NCBI GenBank assembly: GCA_964561095.1
Contig: CAZLNV010000017.1
Span: 1-19,091, forward strand
Direction: 5' to 3'
Source of the DNA: CAZLNV01 sp964561095
GTDB lineage: Bacteria; Bacillota_I; Bacilli_A; RF39; UBA660
Length of the DNA stretch: 19,091 nt
Each line of letters begins with the position of its first letter. Position 1 is the stretch's first letter. A program made the translations under genes and the position numbers. The notes beneath the pieces are model-generated. The model saw only the letters and a program-made list of their open reading frames with translations, was not told where the DNA came from and ran no database searches. This document shows positions 12,559 to 19,067 of this stretch, in pieces.

Positions 12559-13413
12559 TTACTTAGTTGCTTTTGCTTTTACTACGTATTTTCCATCTGG
12601 AACATATCCAAAGAAATATTTTCCTTCTCTATTTGTTGTGGTAATACTTAATAAGCTTTCTTTATTGTCTTCTTCATTTACTTTATATAATCCTACAAAA
12701 GCACCCTCAATTGGTACTAATGTTTCGCTATCACTTATTACTCCGTTAATTGTTCCTTCTTTGGCTGTAGATAATTTATCTAAATATAAAGTTTCACTAG
12801 TATTTACACCATCAGATATAGTTACATTAAATGGAACAGTTAATATATAATCATCGTTTGATGCTTCAAGTCTGTATGTTCCTGCTGTTAAATTGTAAAA
12901 TACGTATTCACCATCAGTAGCACTATATGTTTCTGAAATTACAGTACTTGGATCATTTAAAGTTGATAATGTTAACTTTATTTTTGATAAAGTTGCTTTA
13001 TTTTTATCATAAGTCACCCCATAAACTGTTCCTTTTGTATAAACAGTATTTTCAGTTAATACTATATTTGATATTGTTACTGATTCATCAGTTATAGTTG
13101 TAGTGACTTTTTCAGATATTGAGTATCCATCTTTTACCGCATAAACCAAATAAGTTCCTGGTTGTAATGATGTGATATTATAAGTACCTGTTTCATTAGT
13201 CATTGTATGCTTTATTGGATTATAGTTTAAATCAAATACTTTAACAGTAGCTCCCGATATTGCGGTACCAGTATTATTTACAACTCTACCGGTTATACCG
13301 CCATCTACTTCTTCATCAATTTTAGTTAATGCTAAATTTTGTACAACTTCTTCTATTTTATCAATTTCTATCCCATTACTATAATTTAATAAAAATTCAT
13401 CATTTTTGTTCAT
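12559..13413 (-). CDS. Protein of three Cna-B / carboxypeptidase-regulatory-like repeats
   Basis: 284 residues. Three beta-sandwich repeats: about 39-120 (GGITGRVVNNTGTAISGATV... TNETGTYNI... LQPGTYLVYA), 125-215 (TKGTVYGVTYD... TDGEYVFYNLTAGTYRL) and 219-284 (EGTINGVISDS... NREGKYFFGYVPDGKYVVKA). Each has the G-x-V start, the T-x-x-G-x-Y strand and the L-x-x-G-x-Y strand of CarboxypepD_reg/Cna-B domains. The third ends right after its G-x-Y strand and seems to lack the last strands. There is no signal peptide, membrane anchor or LPxTG motif; the N-terminus is polar and acidic (NDEFLLNYSNGIEIDKIEEV). Such repeats are usually surface stalks, so location here is a puzzle: a cytosolic, spore-type or unusually exported protein. 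GGAAGGTG gives a good ribosome site. Confidence 0.82.
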   Translation of the reverse strand: MNKNDEFLLNYSNGIEIDKIEEVVQNLALTKIDEEVDGGITGRVVNNTGTAISGATVKVFDLNYNPIKHTMTNETGTYNITSLQPGTYLVYAVKDGYSISEKVTTTITDESVTISNIVLTENTVYTKGTVYGVTYDKNKATLSKIKLTLSTLNDPSTVISETYSATDGEYVFYNLTAGTYRLEASNDDYILTVPFNVTISDGVNTSETLYLDKLSTAKEGTINGVISDSETLVPIEGAFVGLYKVNEEDNKESLLSITTTNREGKYFFGYVPDGKYVVKAKATK

Positions 13414-13464
13414 AATTTTTCACCTTCCGATTTATTTTATGAAAGGTAATCTATTATAACCATT

Positions 13465-13821
13465 TCAAATGTCATTTTTATCATCAAATATAAAGTGTTT
13501 CATACAAAAATGTGAATTATTACAAATAACATTTACCTTTTGCCTTTTTTCGTTTTTACAAACACATATATTATATTCTTTGTTTCTTAAAAGTGTAGTA
13601 TAATAATTACCACAACAATCAGTTCTTATTTGTTTAACTTTTTTATAATCTTTAAGTATGCAAATTTTAGCACACGATAATCCAACTATACATTTTTTTT
13701 CTTTATTATAATACATACAAGTTCCACATAATATCATATAATTCGATTCTAGTTCTAAATCTACTTTTAACTCATTTTTATTTATAATAATTTTTTTAGA
13801 AACATTTTTTTCTCTAGGCAT
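13465..13821 (-). CDS. Cysteine-rich small protein, possibly one Cna-B-like domain
   Basis: 118 residues from ATG 13821, with eleven Cys (32, 35, 44, 50, 54, 69, 70, 86, 88, 100, 106). The stretch VKQIRTDCCGNYYTTLLRN followed by KEYNICV (about 62-87) has the T-D-x-x-G-x-Y and Y-x-I-x-V pattern of carboxypeptidase-regulatory-like domains, matching the neighbour downstream. CGTC (32-35) and the other Cys could bind metal or form disulphide cross-links as in coat-type proteins. No signal peptide. It ends in TGA, rare here. A TTG in frame at 13839 is an alternative start; the ribosome site of either is poor. The two genes are 51 bases apart on one strand, and a TATAAT (13458-13453) lies between. 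Function unknown. Confidence 0.6.
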   Translation of the reverse strand: MPREKNVSKKIIINKNELKVDLELESNYMILCGTCMYYNKEKKCIVGLSCAKICILKDYKKVKQIRTDCCGNYYTTLLRNKEYNICVCKNEKRQKVNVICNNSHFCMKHFIFDDKNDI

Positions 13822-14133
13822 AAATATTAATCCAATCAAAAATATTTATAGTATCACATCCCAATTATATAATATGTTTTTTTCTTCTGTTTTTTAACCT
13901 CTAATATTTAATAACAATTATAAATCTTAAAAAATATCAATTTTGTGGTAATATAAAGACATAAAAAAGTAAGAAATTTATTATTTTTTATCAATTAGTT
14001 TTATGCTGCGAAGTCGGATTGAACTTTCTATAGTTTATAATCCATTTTATTAAATCTTGGTCTATATCAATATTTAATTTTTTCTTTGTTTAATATAATA
14101 AAGTGTATTAGCAATAATACAAGAAAGTGACAT
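13822..14133. other. AT-rich intergenic spacer between divergent genes
   Basis: No gene is seen. The left end should hold the promoter of the Cys-rich gene (minus-strand TATAAA near 13850). At 13951-13990 a TAATATAA box is followed by an imperfect A-run/T-run hairpin. Around 14003-14027 the minus strand contains GTTCAATCC, like a tRNA T-loop, but no arm pairs. GTATTA-GCAA-TAATAC (14105-14120) is a small GNRA-loop hairpin just before the holin-like gene's ribosome site. Confidence 0.35.
14094..14099 (+). promoter_or_regulatory. -10 box for the holin-like/M23 pair
   Basis: TATAAT at 14094-14099, about 35 bases before the first ATG. No clear -35 box or TG extension, so it is weaker in appearance than the window's other promoters. 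Confidence 0.35.
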
Positions 14134-14337
14134 ATGAAAAAATATATATATGAATTATTAAAAGTAAAATCAATACTTAGTTTAATTTTTAGTATAACCA
14201 CATGCATTTTAGCATTAAAAGGTATACTTGAAATGGAGACATTCATGACTGTAACTATGGCAATTATTACTTATTATTTTACTAGAAGATGTAAAGATAA
14301 TGGAGATAAAGAAAGTGAAGATGCGACAGATGAATAA
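14134..14337 (+). CDS. Holin-like small membrane protein
   Basis: 67 residues: a short basic N-terminus (MKKYIYELLKVKS), two membrane helices at about 14-30 and 34-51, and a charged tail (RRCKDNGDKESED). Size and shape match small phage holins of Clostridia, which let an endolysin through the membrane. The frame overlaps a leaderless peptidoglycan endopeptidase gene, which strengthens the reading as a lysis pair. The ribosome site is weak (AAGAAAGTGA). It could instead be an unrelated two-helix protein; no sequence motif proves holin function. Confidence 0.6.
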   Translation: MKKYIYELLKVKSILSLIFSITTCILALKGILEMETFMTVTMAIITYYFTRRCKDNGDKESEDATDE

Positions 14338-15154
14338 CCGAAGTAAACAAAGAGGATTATTTTATTTAGGATATTATAACTATAAAATAGATGGTATCTT
14401 GGGCACTGAGTTTAAAAAGTCTACTCGTAAATTTCAAGAAGATTATAATTTGAAAGTTGATGGAATATTTGGCAAAAATACTATAGATAAAATGTATAGT
14501 ATATGGAAAAATATTCAAAAAAAGCTAAATTATTATAATAAGTCAGTTCTAAAAATAGATGGGTTAGTAGGAGAAAAAACTATTGTTCAAATAAAAAATT
14601 TTCAAAAAAGTAACAGCTTAAATATAACTGGGATTTGTGATAAAAGTGTATTAAAAATATTATATGCTGATGATTCAAAACCAGAGTATCCTGTAAAATA
14701 TGTAAGAATTACTCAAGGCTTTAAAATAAAAACTCATAATGGTGTTGATATGGGATGGGATAGGAGAAATGAAAGAAATGAGCCATCCATTTTAGCACCT
14801 TTAGATATGAAAATTGTCTATAATAGTACCGGTGCCTTTGCAGGAAATTATATTGTTTCTTTAGCTAGTTATGATGAAAAAAATGATATATTGTTTAGAT
14901 TTTTACATTTAAAAAATAAACCGCCTTTAAAAATAGGAAATATAATTTTAAAAGGTGAACCTTTTGCTACTATGGGCACTACCGGAAATAGTACAGGAAT
15001 ACATTTGCACTTTGAAACATGGTTAGTGCCAAAAAATTATAAGTACTCTTTTTCAGACATATATAAATACTTAAAGAATCCTTTAGAATACGTGTATGTT
15101 TACCCCAATCAATTTATAATACAAGATAAAAATTATAAATTATTAACTTTTTAA
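14300..15154 (+). CDS. Peptidoglycan-binding, M23-family endopeptidase (endolysin-like)
   Basis: 284 residues from ATG 14300; ATG 14321 or 14330 are also possible and all overlap the holin-like gene. Two PG_binding_1 repeats: about 15-66 (LGYYNYKIDGILG... FQEDYNLKVDGIFG) and 70-122 (KIDGLVGEKT... FQKSNSLNITG). Then a lysostaphin-type M23 domain, about 130-265: HNGVD with zinc ligands His146 and Asp150, FLHL with His203, and GIHLHFE with His235 and zinc ligand His237, so the site is complete. M23 enzymes cut peptide cross-bridges or stems in cell wall. There is no signal peptide or membrane helix, so release needs a holin or lysis, fitting a phage-type endolysin. No other phage gene is in view. 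Confidence 0.85.
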   Translation: MEIKKVKMRQMNNRSKQRGLFYLGYYNYKIDGILGTEFKKSTRKFQEDYNLKVDGIFGKNTIDKMYSIWKNIQKKLNYYNKSVLKIDGLVGEKTIVQIKNFQKSNSLNITGICDKSVLKILYADDSKPEYPVKYVRITQGFKIKTHNGVDMGWDRRNERNEPSILAPLDMKIVYNSTGAFAGNYIVSLASYDEKNDILFRFLHLKNKPPLKIGNIILKGEPFATMGTTGNSTGIHLHFETWLVPKNYKYSFSDIYKYLKNPLEYVYVYPNQFIIQDKNYKLLTF

Positions 15155-15183
15155 ATAAGAAACTTTACATAAGTTTCTTATTT
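15153..15183 (+). terminator. Terminator of the holin-like/M23 pair
   Basis: A 13-bp perfect stem (15153-15165 with 15171-15183) with a five-base loop, then TGTTTG. It starts within the TAA stop (15152-15154). The T-tract is only moderate. Confidence 0.7.
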
Positions 15184-15186
15184 TGT

Positions 15187-15214
15187 TTGATTTTTAAATG
15201 GTAAGTAATATAAT
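15187..15214 (+). promoter_or_regulatory. Promoter of the DUF3048 gene
   Basis: TTGATT (15187-15192), 16-bp spacer, TATAAT (15209-15214), beginning four bases after the previous terminator's stem. Confidence 0.55.
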
Positions 15215-15233
15215 TATCGTAGAAGGTGAACAT

Positions 15234-16298
15234 ATGAAAAAGCAAAAAAGAAGGTTTGGGTTCTTAACTTTTATAATAGTTCTTGCTTCATTAGTTGGAG
15301 CGTTTTATTTCCTTAATAAGGAATTTAAAATATTAGAAAAATTTGATATTAATATTAGTAAGCCTAAAGACATTGTTATACCAAAATTAAAAATTATAGA
15401 TGAAGATTCTAATAGTAGGCCTATAGCTGTAATGATAAATAATATAGCTGTCGCCAGACCACACTCTGGACTTGCTGATGCATTTTTAAACTATGAAATA
15501 ATAGTTGAGGGTGGAATTACTAGAATAATGAGTGTTTTTAAAGACAAAGATACTGCAAGAATAGGTTCTATTAGGAGTGCAAGACATTATTTTTTAGATT
15601 ATGCTTTAGAAAATGATGCAATTTATGTACACTTTGGGCATAGCCCGAAAGCTTTAACTGATATAAAAACTTTAGGAGTCGATAATCTAAACGGAATTTA
15701 TTCTTCAAAATTATATTGGAGAGATAAGACGTTAAAAAAAGCAAGTGAGCATACAGCTTTCACAAGCATGGAGAAAATTCGATCAGTCGCTTCTTCAAAA
15801 AAATATAGAATGACTTCTAATGAGCGCACGCTATTAAACTATACTACAAAAAAAGTAAAGCTAGAAAACGTGCAAAATTCGATAAAAGCAGACATTGTAG
15901 AAATTGAATATTCAAATTATACAACTACAAAATATATTTATGATAAAGATACAGGTCTATATAAAAGATTTACGAAAGGAACGGCTCATACTGATTATAT
16001 AACAAAAGAACAGTATACAGCCAAAAACATTATTACATATCAAATTAAAAATAGTTCATTAAATGGAAGTAAAAGGCAAACCCTTGATAATATAGGCTCT
16101 GGAAAGGGTTATTATATAACAAATGGATATGCAGTTCCTATTATATGGGAAAAATCTAGTAGAAAAGATAAAACTATATATAAATATGAAAATGGAAATG
16201 AAATAGATGTAAGTGATGGAGTCACTTGGATACAAATACAACCTAAAGGCAAAAAGTTAAAAATAGAGGGTGTAGTTGAAGCAAGTTCTAATGATTAA
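15234..16298 (+). CDS. DUF3048 (YerB-like) membrane-anchored protein
   Basis: 354 residues. One N-terminal helix (about 9-27) after a Lys/Arg-rich start anchors it with the rest outside; no lipobox Cys, unlike the B. subtilis YerB lipoprotein. The DUF3048 core is clear: RPIAVMINNIAVARPHSGL (62-80), NYEIIVEGGITRIMSVF (86-102), IGSIRSARHYFLDYA (110-124) and YVHFGHSPKA (131-140). A second domain with VTWIQIQPKG lies at the end. The function of the family is not known; an envelope role is inferred from location. ATG 15234 is chosen for the AGAAGGTGA site at 15221-15229. It is transcribed alone as far as can be seen. Confidence 0.88.
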   Translation: MKKQKRRFGFLTFIIVLASLVGAFYFLNKEFKILEKFDINISKPKDIVIPKLKIIDEDSNSRPIAVMINNIAVARPHSGLADAFLNYEIIVEGGITRIMSVFKDKDTARIGSIRSARHYFLDYALENDAIYVHFGHSPKALTDIKTLGVDNLNGIYSSKLYWRDKTLKKASEHTAFTSMEKIRSVASSKKYRMTSNERTLLNYTTKKVKLENVQNSIKADIVEIEYSNYTTTKYIYDKDTGLYKRFTKGTAHTDYITKEQYTAKNIITYQIKNSSLNGSKRQTLDNIGSGKGYYITNGYAVPIIWEKSSRKDKTIYKYENGNEIDVSDGVTWIQIQPKGKKLKIEGVVEASSND

Positions 16299-16321
16299 TA
16301 TAAAGCATATAAATTAATAAC

Positions 16322-16350
16322 TTGAATAATAAATTATTATTTGTTAAAAT
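16322..16350 (+). promoter_or_regulatory. Promoter of the single-pass membrane protein gene
   Basis: TTGAAT (16322-16327), 17-bp spacer ending in TGT, TAAAAT (16345-16350). Nearly the same boxes and spacing as the secG promoter. Confidence 0.65.
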
Positions 16351-16379
16351 ATATTTAGAATAAAGGAGGCAATTAATAA

Positions 16380-16739
16380 ATGGAAGAATTTTTAAATTTT
16401 TTATCTAACAATTATCTTTATTTTTTAATAGCAGCGGGTGTATTAGTTTTTGCTTTGATAGGATTCTTAGTAGATATGAAAAGAAAAAATAAAGATTTAA
16501 AGGATATTTCGGTTCCCGAGGTGGTAGTAGATGATCAACCTATTGCATCAGTAGAAAACATTACTAGTCCCGCAGAAGTTTTAAATATTTCGGAAGAAAT
16601 AGGTAATCCAGCTCCGCCGATGCCCACAATTTCTAATGGTGAATCTGAAACAGTTGGAATCACTTCAACTCCTGCAGCGCAACCGGTTATAAATCCAGAT
16701 GCTAGAGTAGCTGATGATACAATTGAGGAATTGAAGTAG
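16380..16739 (+). CDS. Single-pass membrane protein with a Pro/acidic tail
   Basis: 119 residues. One membrane helix (about 12-32) followed by MKRKNKD, which places the long C-terminal part in the cytoplasm. That tail is acidic and rich in Pro, Ser and Thr (for example NPAPPMPTIS), looks disordered and holds no recognised domain. A near-perfect AAGGAGGC ribosome site (16363-16370) and a strong promoter suggest high expression. It has its own terminator and lies before cdaA. The tail could bind partners at the membrane; no function is known. Confidence 0.78.
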   Translation: MEEFLNFLSNNYLYFLIAAGVLVFALIGFLVDMKRKNKDLKDISVPEVVVDDQPIASVENITSPAEVLNISEEIGNPAPPMPTISNGESETVGITSTPAAQPVINPDARVADDTIEELK

Positions 16740-16754
16740 TTTACATGTTAAAAT

Positions 16755-16782
16755 AAAAAGATATAGAAAATATATCTTTTTT
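16755..16782 (+). terminator. Intrinsic terminator before cdaA
   Basis: AAAAAGATATA (16755-16765) pairs with TATATCTTTTT (16771-16781) over a GAAAA loop, followed by T to 16782. Confidence 0.85.
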
Positions 16783-16786
16783 GCTG

Positions 16787-16792
16787 TATAAT
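16787..16792 (+). promoter_or_regulatory. -10 box of cdaA-cdaR
   Basis: TATAAT begins five bases after the preceding terminator's T-tract. The -35 region would lie inside the terminator hairpin and shows no good match. Confidence 0.5.
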
Positions 16793-16820
16793 TAACTTGA
16801 ATTGAAACGGAGGAAAAAGC

Positions 16821-17648
16821 ATGGATTATAATGCAATTTTAAGTGTAGCGGCAGATATAATAGATATAGCTTTTGTGTGGATGCTTTTTTATTTCATACT
16901 GAAGTATTTGAGAAATAATGTAAAGTTGATTTTAATTTTTAAAGGTGTTTTAGTATTAATTTTAATAAAAATAATAAGCGTAATATTAAATTTAAATACA
17001 GTTGGCATTATTTTGGAATATGTGTTAGAATGGGCACCAATAGCATTAATTGTTATATTTCAACCCGAGATTAGAACAGTACTTGAAAGTATAGGAAGAA
17101 GTAAACTATTGGGAAGACATAAAGTATTAACTGTAGATCAAAGGGAAAAAATGGTTTATGAGATAACTGGAGCACTAGATTATTTAAAGAAAAATAGGAT
17201 TGGTGCTTTGATAGTTTTAGAAAGGGACTATAGTTTACGCCAATACATAGAAACTGCTAATAAAATATATGCAGATTTATCAAGCGAATTATTGATATCA
17301 ATATTTTTTCCAAATAATCCGCTCCATGATGGAGGAGTTATTATTCAAGGAGAAAAAATCACTTGTGCCGGAGCTATATTTCCAACAAGTATGAATCCTT
17401 CAATATCAAAAAGGCTTGGGACAAGGCATAGAGCTGCATTAGGCATATCCGAAATAACTGACTCAATTGCAATTGTAGTATCAGAAGAAACTGGCAGAAT
17501 AAGTATAGCTATTAAAAGTGAACTGAATTATAATTTATCGGTTGATGATGCTAAAATGATATTAATGGAAGAATTACAGCCTAAAAAGGAAACCTTCTAT
17601 GAGGCGGATACAAAGGAAGAGGAGGAAAAGCATGAAGAAGATATTTAA
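16821..17648 (+). CDS. cdaA: Diadenylate cyclase CdaA
   Basis: 275 residues, normal for CdaA/DacA. Three N-terminal membrane helices (about 10-30, 36-57, 63-81) are followed by the DAC domain (about 95-250). Active-site motifs are intact: NPLHDGGVIIQ with DGG at 170-172 and LGTRHRAALG with RHR at 202-204, then SEETGRISIA. The enzyme joins two ATP into c-di-AMP at the membrane; this messenger controls potassium and osmolyte transport and cell-wall balance. GGAGG (16809-16813) is seven bases before the ATG. cdaR starts 17 bases before its stop. The acidic end (KEEEEKHEED) is partly the cost of encoding the cdaR ribosome site (GGAGG at 17621-17625). The usual third gene, glmM, is not next in line here. 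Confidence 0.97.
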   Translation: MDYNAILSVAADIIDIAFVWMLFYFILKYLRNNVKLILIFKGVLVLILIKIISVILNLNTVGIILEYVLEWAPIALIVIFQPEIRTVLESIGRSKLLGRHKVLTVDQREKMVYEITGALDYLKKNRIGALIVLERDYSLRQYIETANKIYADLSSELLISIFFPNNPLHDGGVIIQGEKITCAGAIFPTSMNPSISKRLGTRHRAALGISEITDSIAIVVSEETGRISIAIKSELNYNLSVDDAKMILMEELQPKKETFYEADTKEEEEKHEEDI

Positions 17649-18999
17649 AGCAATTGGTTCCTTCTTTAAAAAAATAGGGATTGGAATATACAAAGTCTTA
17701 GATGTAACTTTGATAACGCCAATAAGCAAACTTGTATATAAAATAATCAATAAAAGTACTTCAGGACCTTCTGTCATTGATAAGATGTTAAATAAACCAA
17801 ATATGATAGTATATATTTCCTTAGTGTTAGCGTTTGTAACATTTGTATTAATTGATAAGAAAATAATAAATTTAGTTGAGACGGAAGCCGTTGTAATATC
17901 TAATCAAAAGGTTCAAGTTGAGTATAATGAAGAATCATATATAATTGAAGGAGTTCCAGAATATGTAGACATAGTCTTAATGGGGAGAAATAGTGACCTA
18001 TATTTAGCACAACAGTTAGGCGCTCACAAAGTAACTTTAGATTTAAGCGGCCTTGGAACGGGAGCCCATAAAGTAAAATTAAAATATACCCCAGATATAA
18101 ACACTCTTCAGTATAAATTGGATCCATCTACAATTACTGTAATAATTTACCCAATAGTAAGAGAATTTAGAACAGTAACTACAGATATACTTAATACAGA
18201 TAAGTTAAATGAGAAGTTAACAGTAAGCAGTGTTACATTAGATAGAGATGAAGTAATAATTAAAAGTTATGCTGAAAAATTAGAAAAAGTAGCATCAATC
18301 AAAGCAATAGTGGATGTTAATGCACTTAGTGCATCATCCGCGGGAACTTACACATTGGATAACGTTAAATTAGTGGCATATGATGAAAAAGGAACGGAAA
18401 TAAGCGATATAGAAATATTACCTGAAAATTTAACAGCGACTGTAGTAATTGCTTCGCCAAGTAAAACAGTTCCAATAAAAATAGTTCCTGTTGGAGAAGT
18501 GGCCAGCGGAGCTGCAATATCTTCAATAACATCGAGTATAACAAAAGTAACTGTGTATGGAGATAGTGAGACACTTAAAAACATAAATAGTTTAGAAGTT
18601 AAAATAGACGTTAATGGTTTAAATGAAGATAAAACATATCAAACATTAATTGAAAAACCGTTAGGTGTAAGAAGCATAAGTGAGAAAAATGTTACTATAA
18701 AGGTACAAATGGAAAAAGAAACATCTAAAGAATTTAAAGATATTAATTTGGAATTTCAAAATTTAGGAACCGGATTTAAAGCATTCGGTAAAACTGCAGA
18801 TGATACAAAAGTCAGTGTAATAGTGAAAGGAACTTCAACACTTCTTAATACACTTACAAATGAAGACATAAAAGCTTATGTGGATTTAACAGACCTAATC
18901 GAAGGAGAATGGGAAGTACCAGTAAAAGTAACGGGAAATGATTTAAAATTATCTTATTCATCAAAAACATCTAAAGTAACAGTTATTATAAGTAAATAA
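17632..18999 (+). CDS. cdaR: CdaA regulator CdaR (YbbR-domain protein)
   Basis: 455 residues. One membrane helix at about 57-75, preceded by an unusually long, basic, helical N-terminus (MKKIFKAIGSFFKKIGIGIY and on) that stays in the cytoplasm. The outer part consists of YbbR-type beta repeats from about residue 85 to the end (for example YIIEGVPEYVDIVLMG, VTVYGDSETLKNINSLEVKI, VSVIVKGTSTLLNTL). YbbR/CdaR binds CdaA and modulates c-di-AMP synthesis. ATG 17632 has GGAGG six bases upstream inside cdaA; the 17-nt overlap ensures coupled translation. The cdaA-cdaR pair is the standard order, so the call is secure. The long N-terminal arm is the only odd point. Confidence 0.94.
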   Translation: MKKIFKAIGSFFKKIGIGIYKVLDVTLITPISKLVYKIINKSTSGPSVIDKMLNKPNMIVYISLVLAFVTFVLIDKKIINLVETEAVVISNQKVQVEYNEESYIIEGVPEYVDIVLMGRNSDLYLAQQLGAHKVTLDLSGLGTGAHKVKLKYTPDINTLQYKLDPSTITVIIYPIVREFRTVTTDILNTDKLNEKLTVSSVTLDRDEVIIKSYAEKLEKVASIKAIVDVNALSASSAGTYTLDNVKLVAYDEKGTEISDIEILPENLTATVVIASPSKTVPIKIVPVGEVASGAAISSITSSITKVTVYGDSETLKNINSLEVKIDVNGLNEDKTYQTLIEKPLGVRSISEKNVTIKVQMEKETSKEFKDINLEFQNLGTGFKAFGKTADDTKVSVIVKGTSTLLNTLTNEDIKAYVDLTDLIEGEWEVPVKVTGNDLKLSYSSKTSKVTVIISK

Positions 19000-19026
19000 G
19001 AATCCAAAAAAGGGTTCTTTTTTTTT
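18998..19026 (+). terminator. Intrinsic terminator of cdaA-cdaR
   Basis: AAGAATCC (18998-19005) pairs with GGGTTCTT (19012-19019), with one G-T pair and an A6 loop, followed by T to 19026. The stem includes the last two bases of the stop codon. Confidence 0.88.
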
Positions 19027-19037
19027 ATAAAATAATA

Positions 19038-19046
19038 TGTTATAAT
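19038..19046 (+). promoter_or_regulatory. Extended -10 promoter of the prepilin-like gene
   Basis: TGT-TATAAT (TATAAT at 19041-19046) lies 15 bases after the cdaR terminator. No good -35 box. Confidence 0.5.
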
Positions 19047-19067
19047 TTGGATATGATAGGAGTGTAT

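Noticed and set aside
14003..14030. tRNA gene or tRNA-derived attachment site
   Set aside because: The minus strand contains GTTCAATCC, like a T-loop, but the flanking bases do not pair, no CCA or acceptor stem is present and no D- or anticodon arm follows.
13840..14133. c-di-AMP (ydaO-type) riboswitch before the M23 gene
   Set aside because: Such riboswitches often control wall hydrolases, and cdaA is nearby, but the spacer is nearly all A and T and shows none of the conserved GC-rich helices.
12300..15154. Integrated prophage or mobile island
   Set aside because: Only the holin-like/M23 pair looks phage-like. No integrase, transposase, flanking direct repeats or structural genes were seen, and base composition looks the same as outside.
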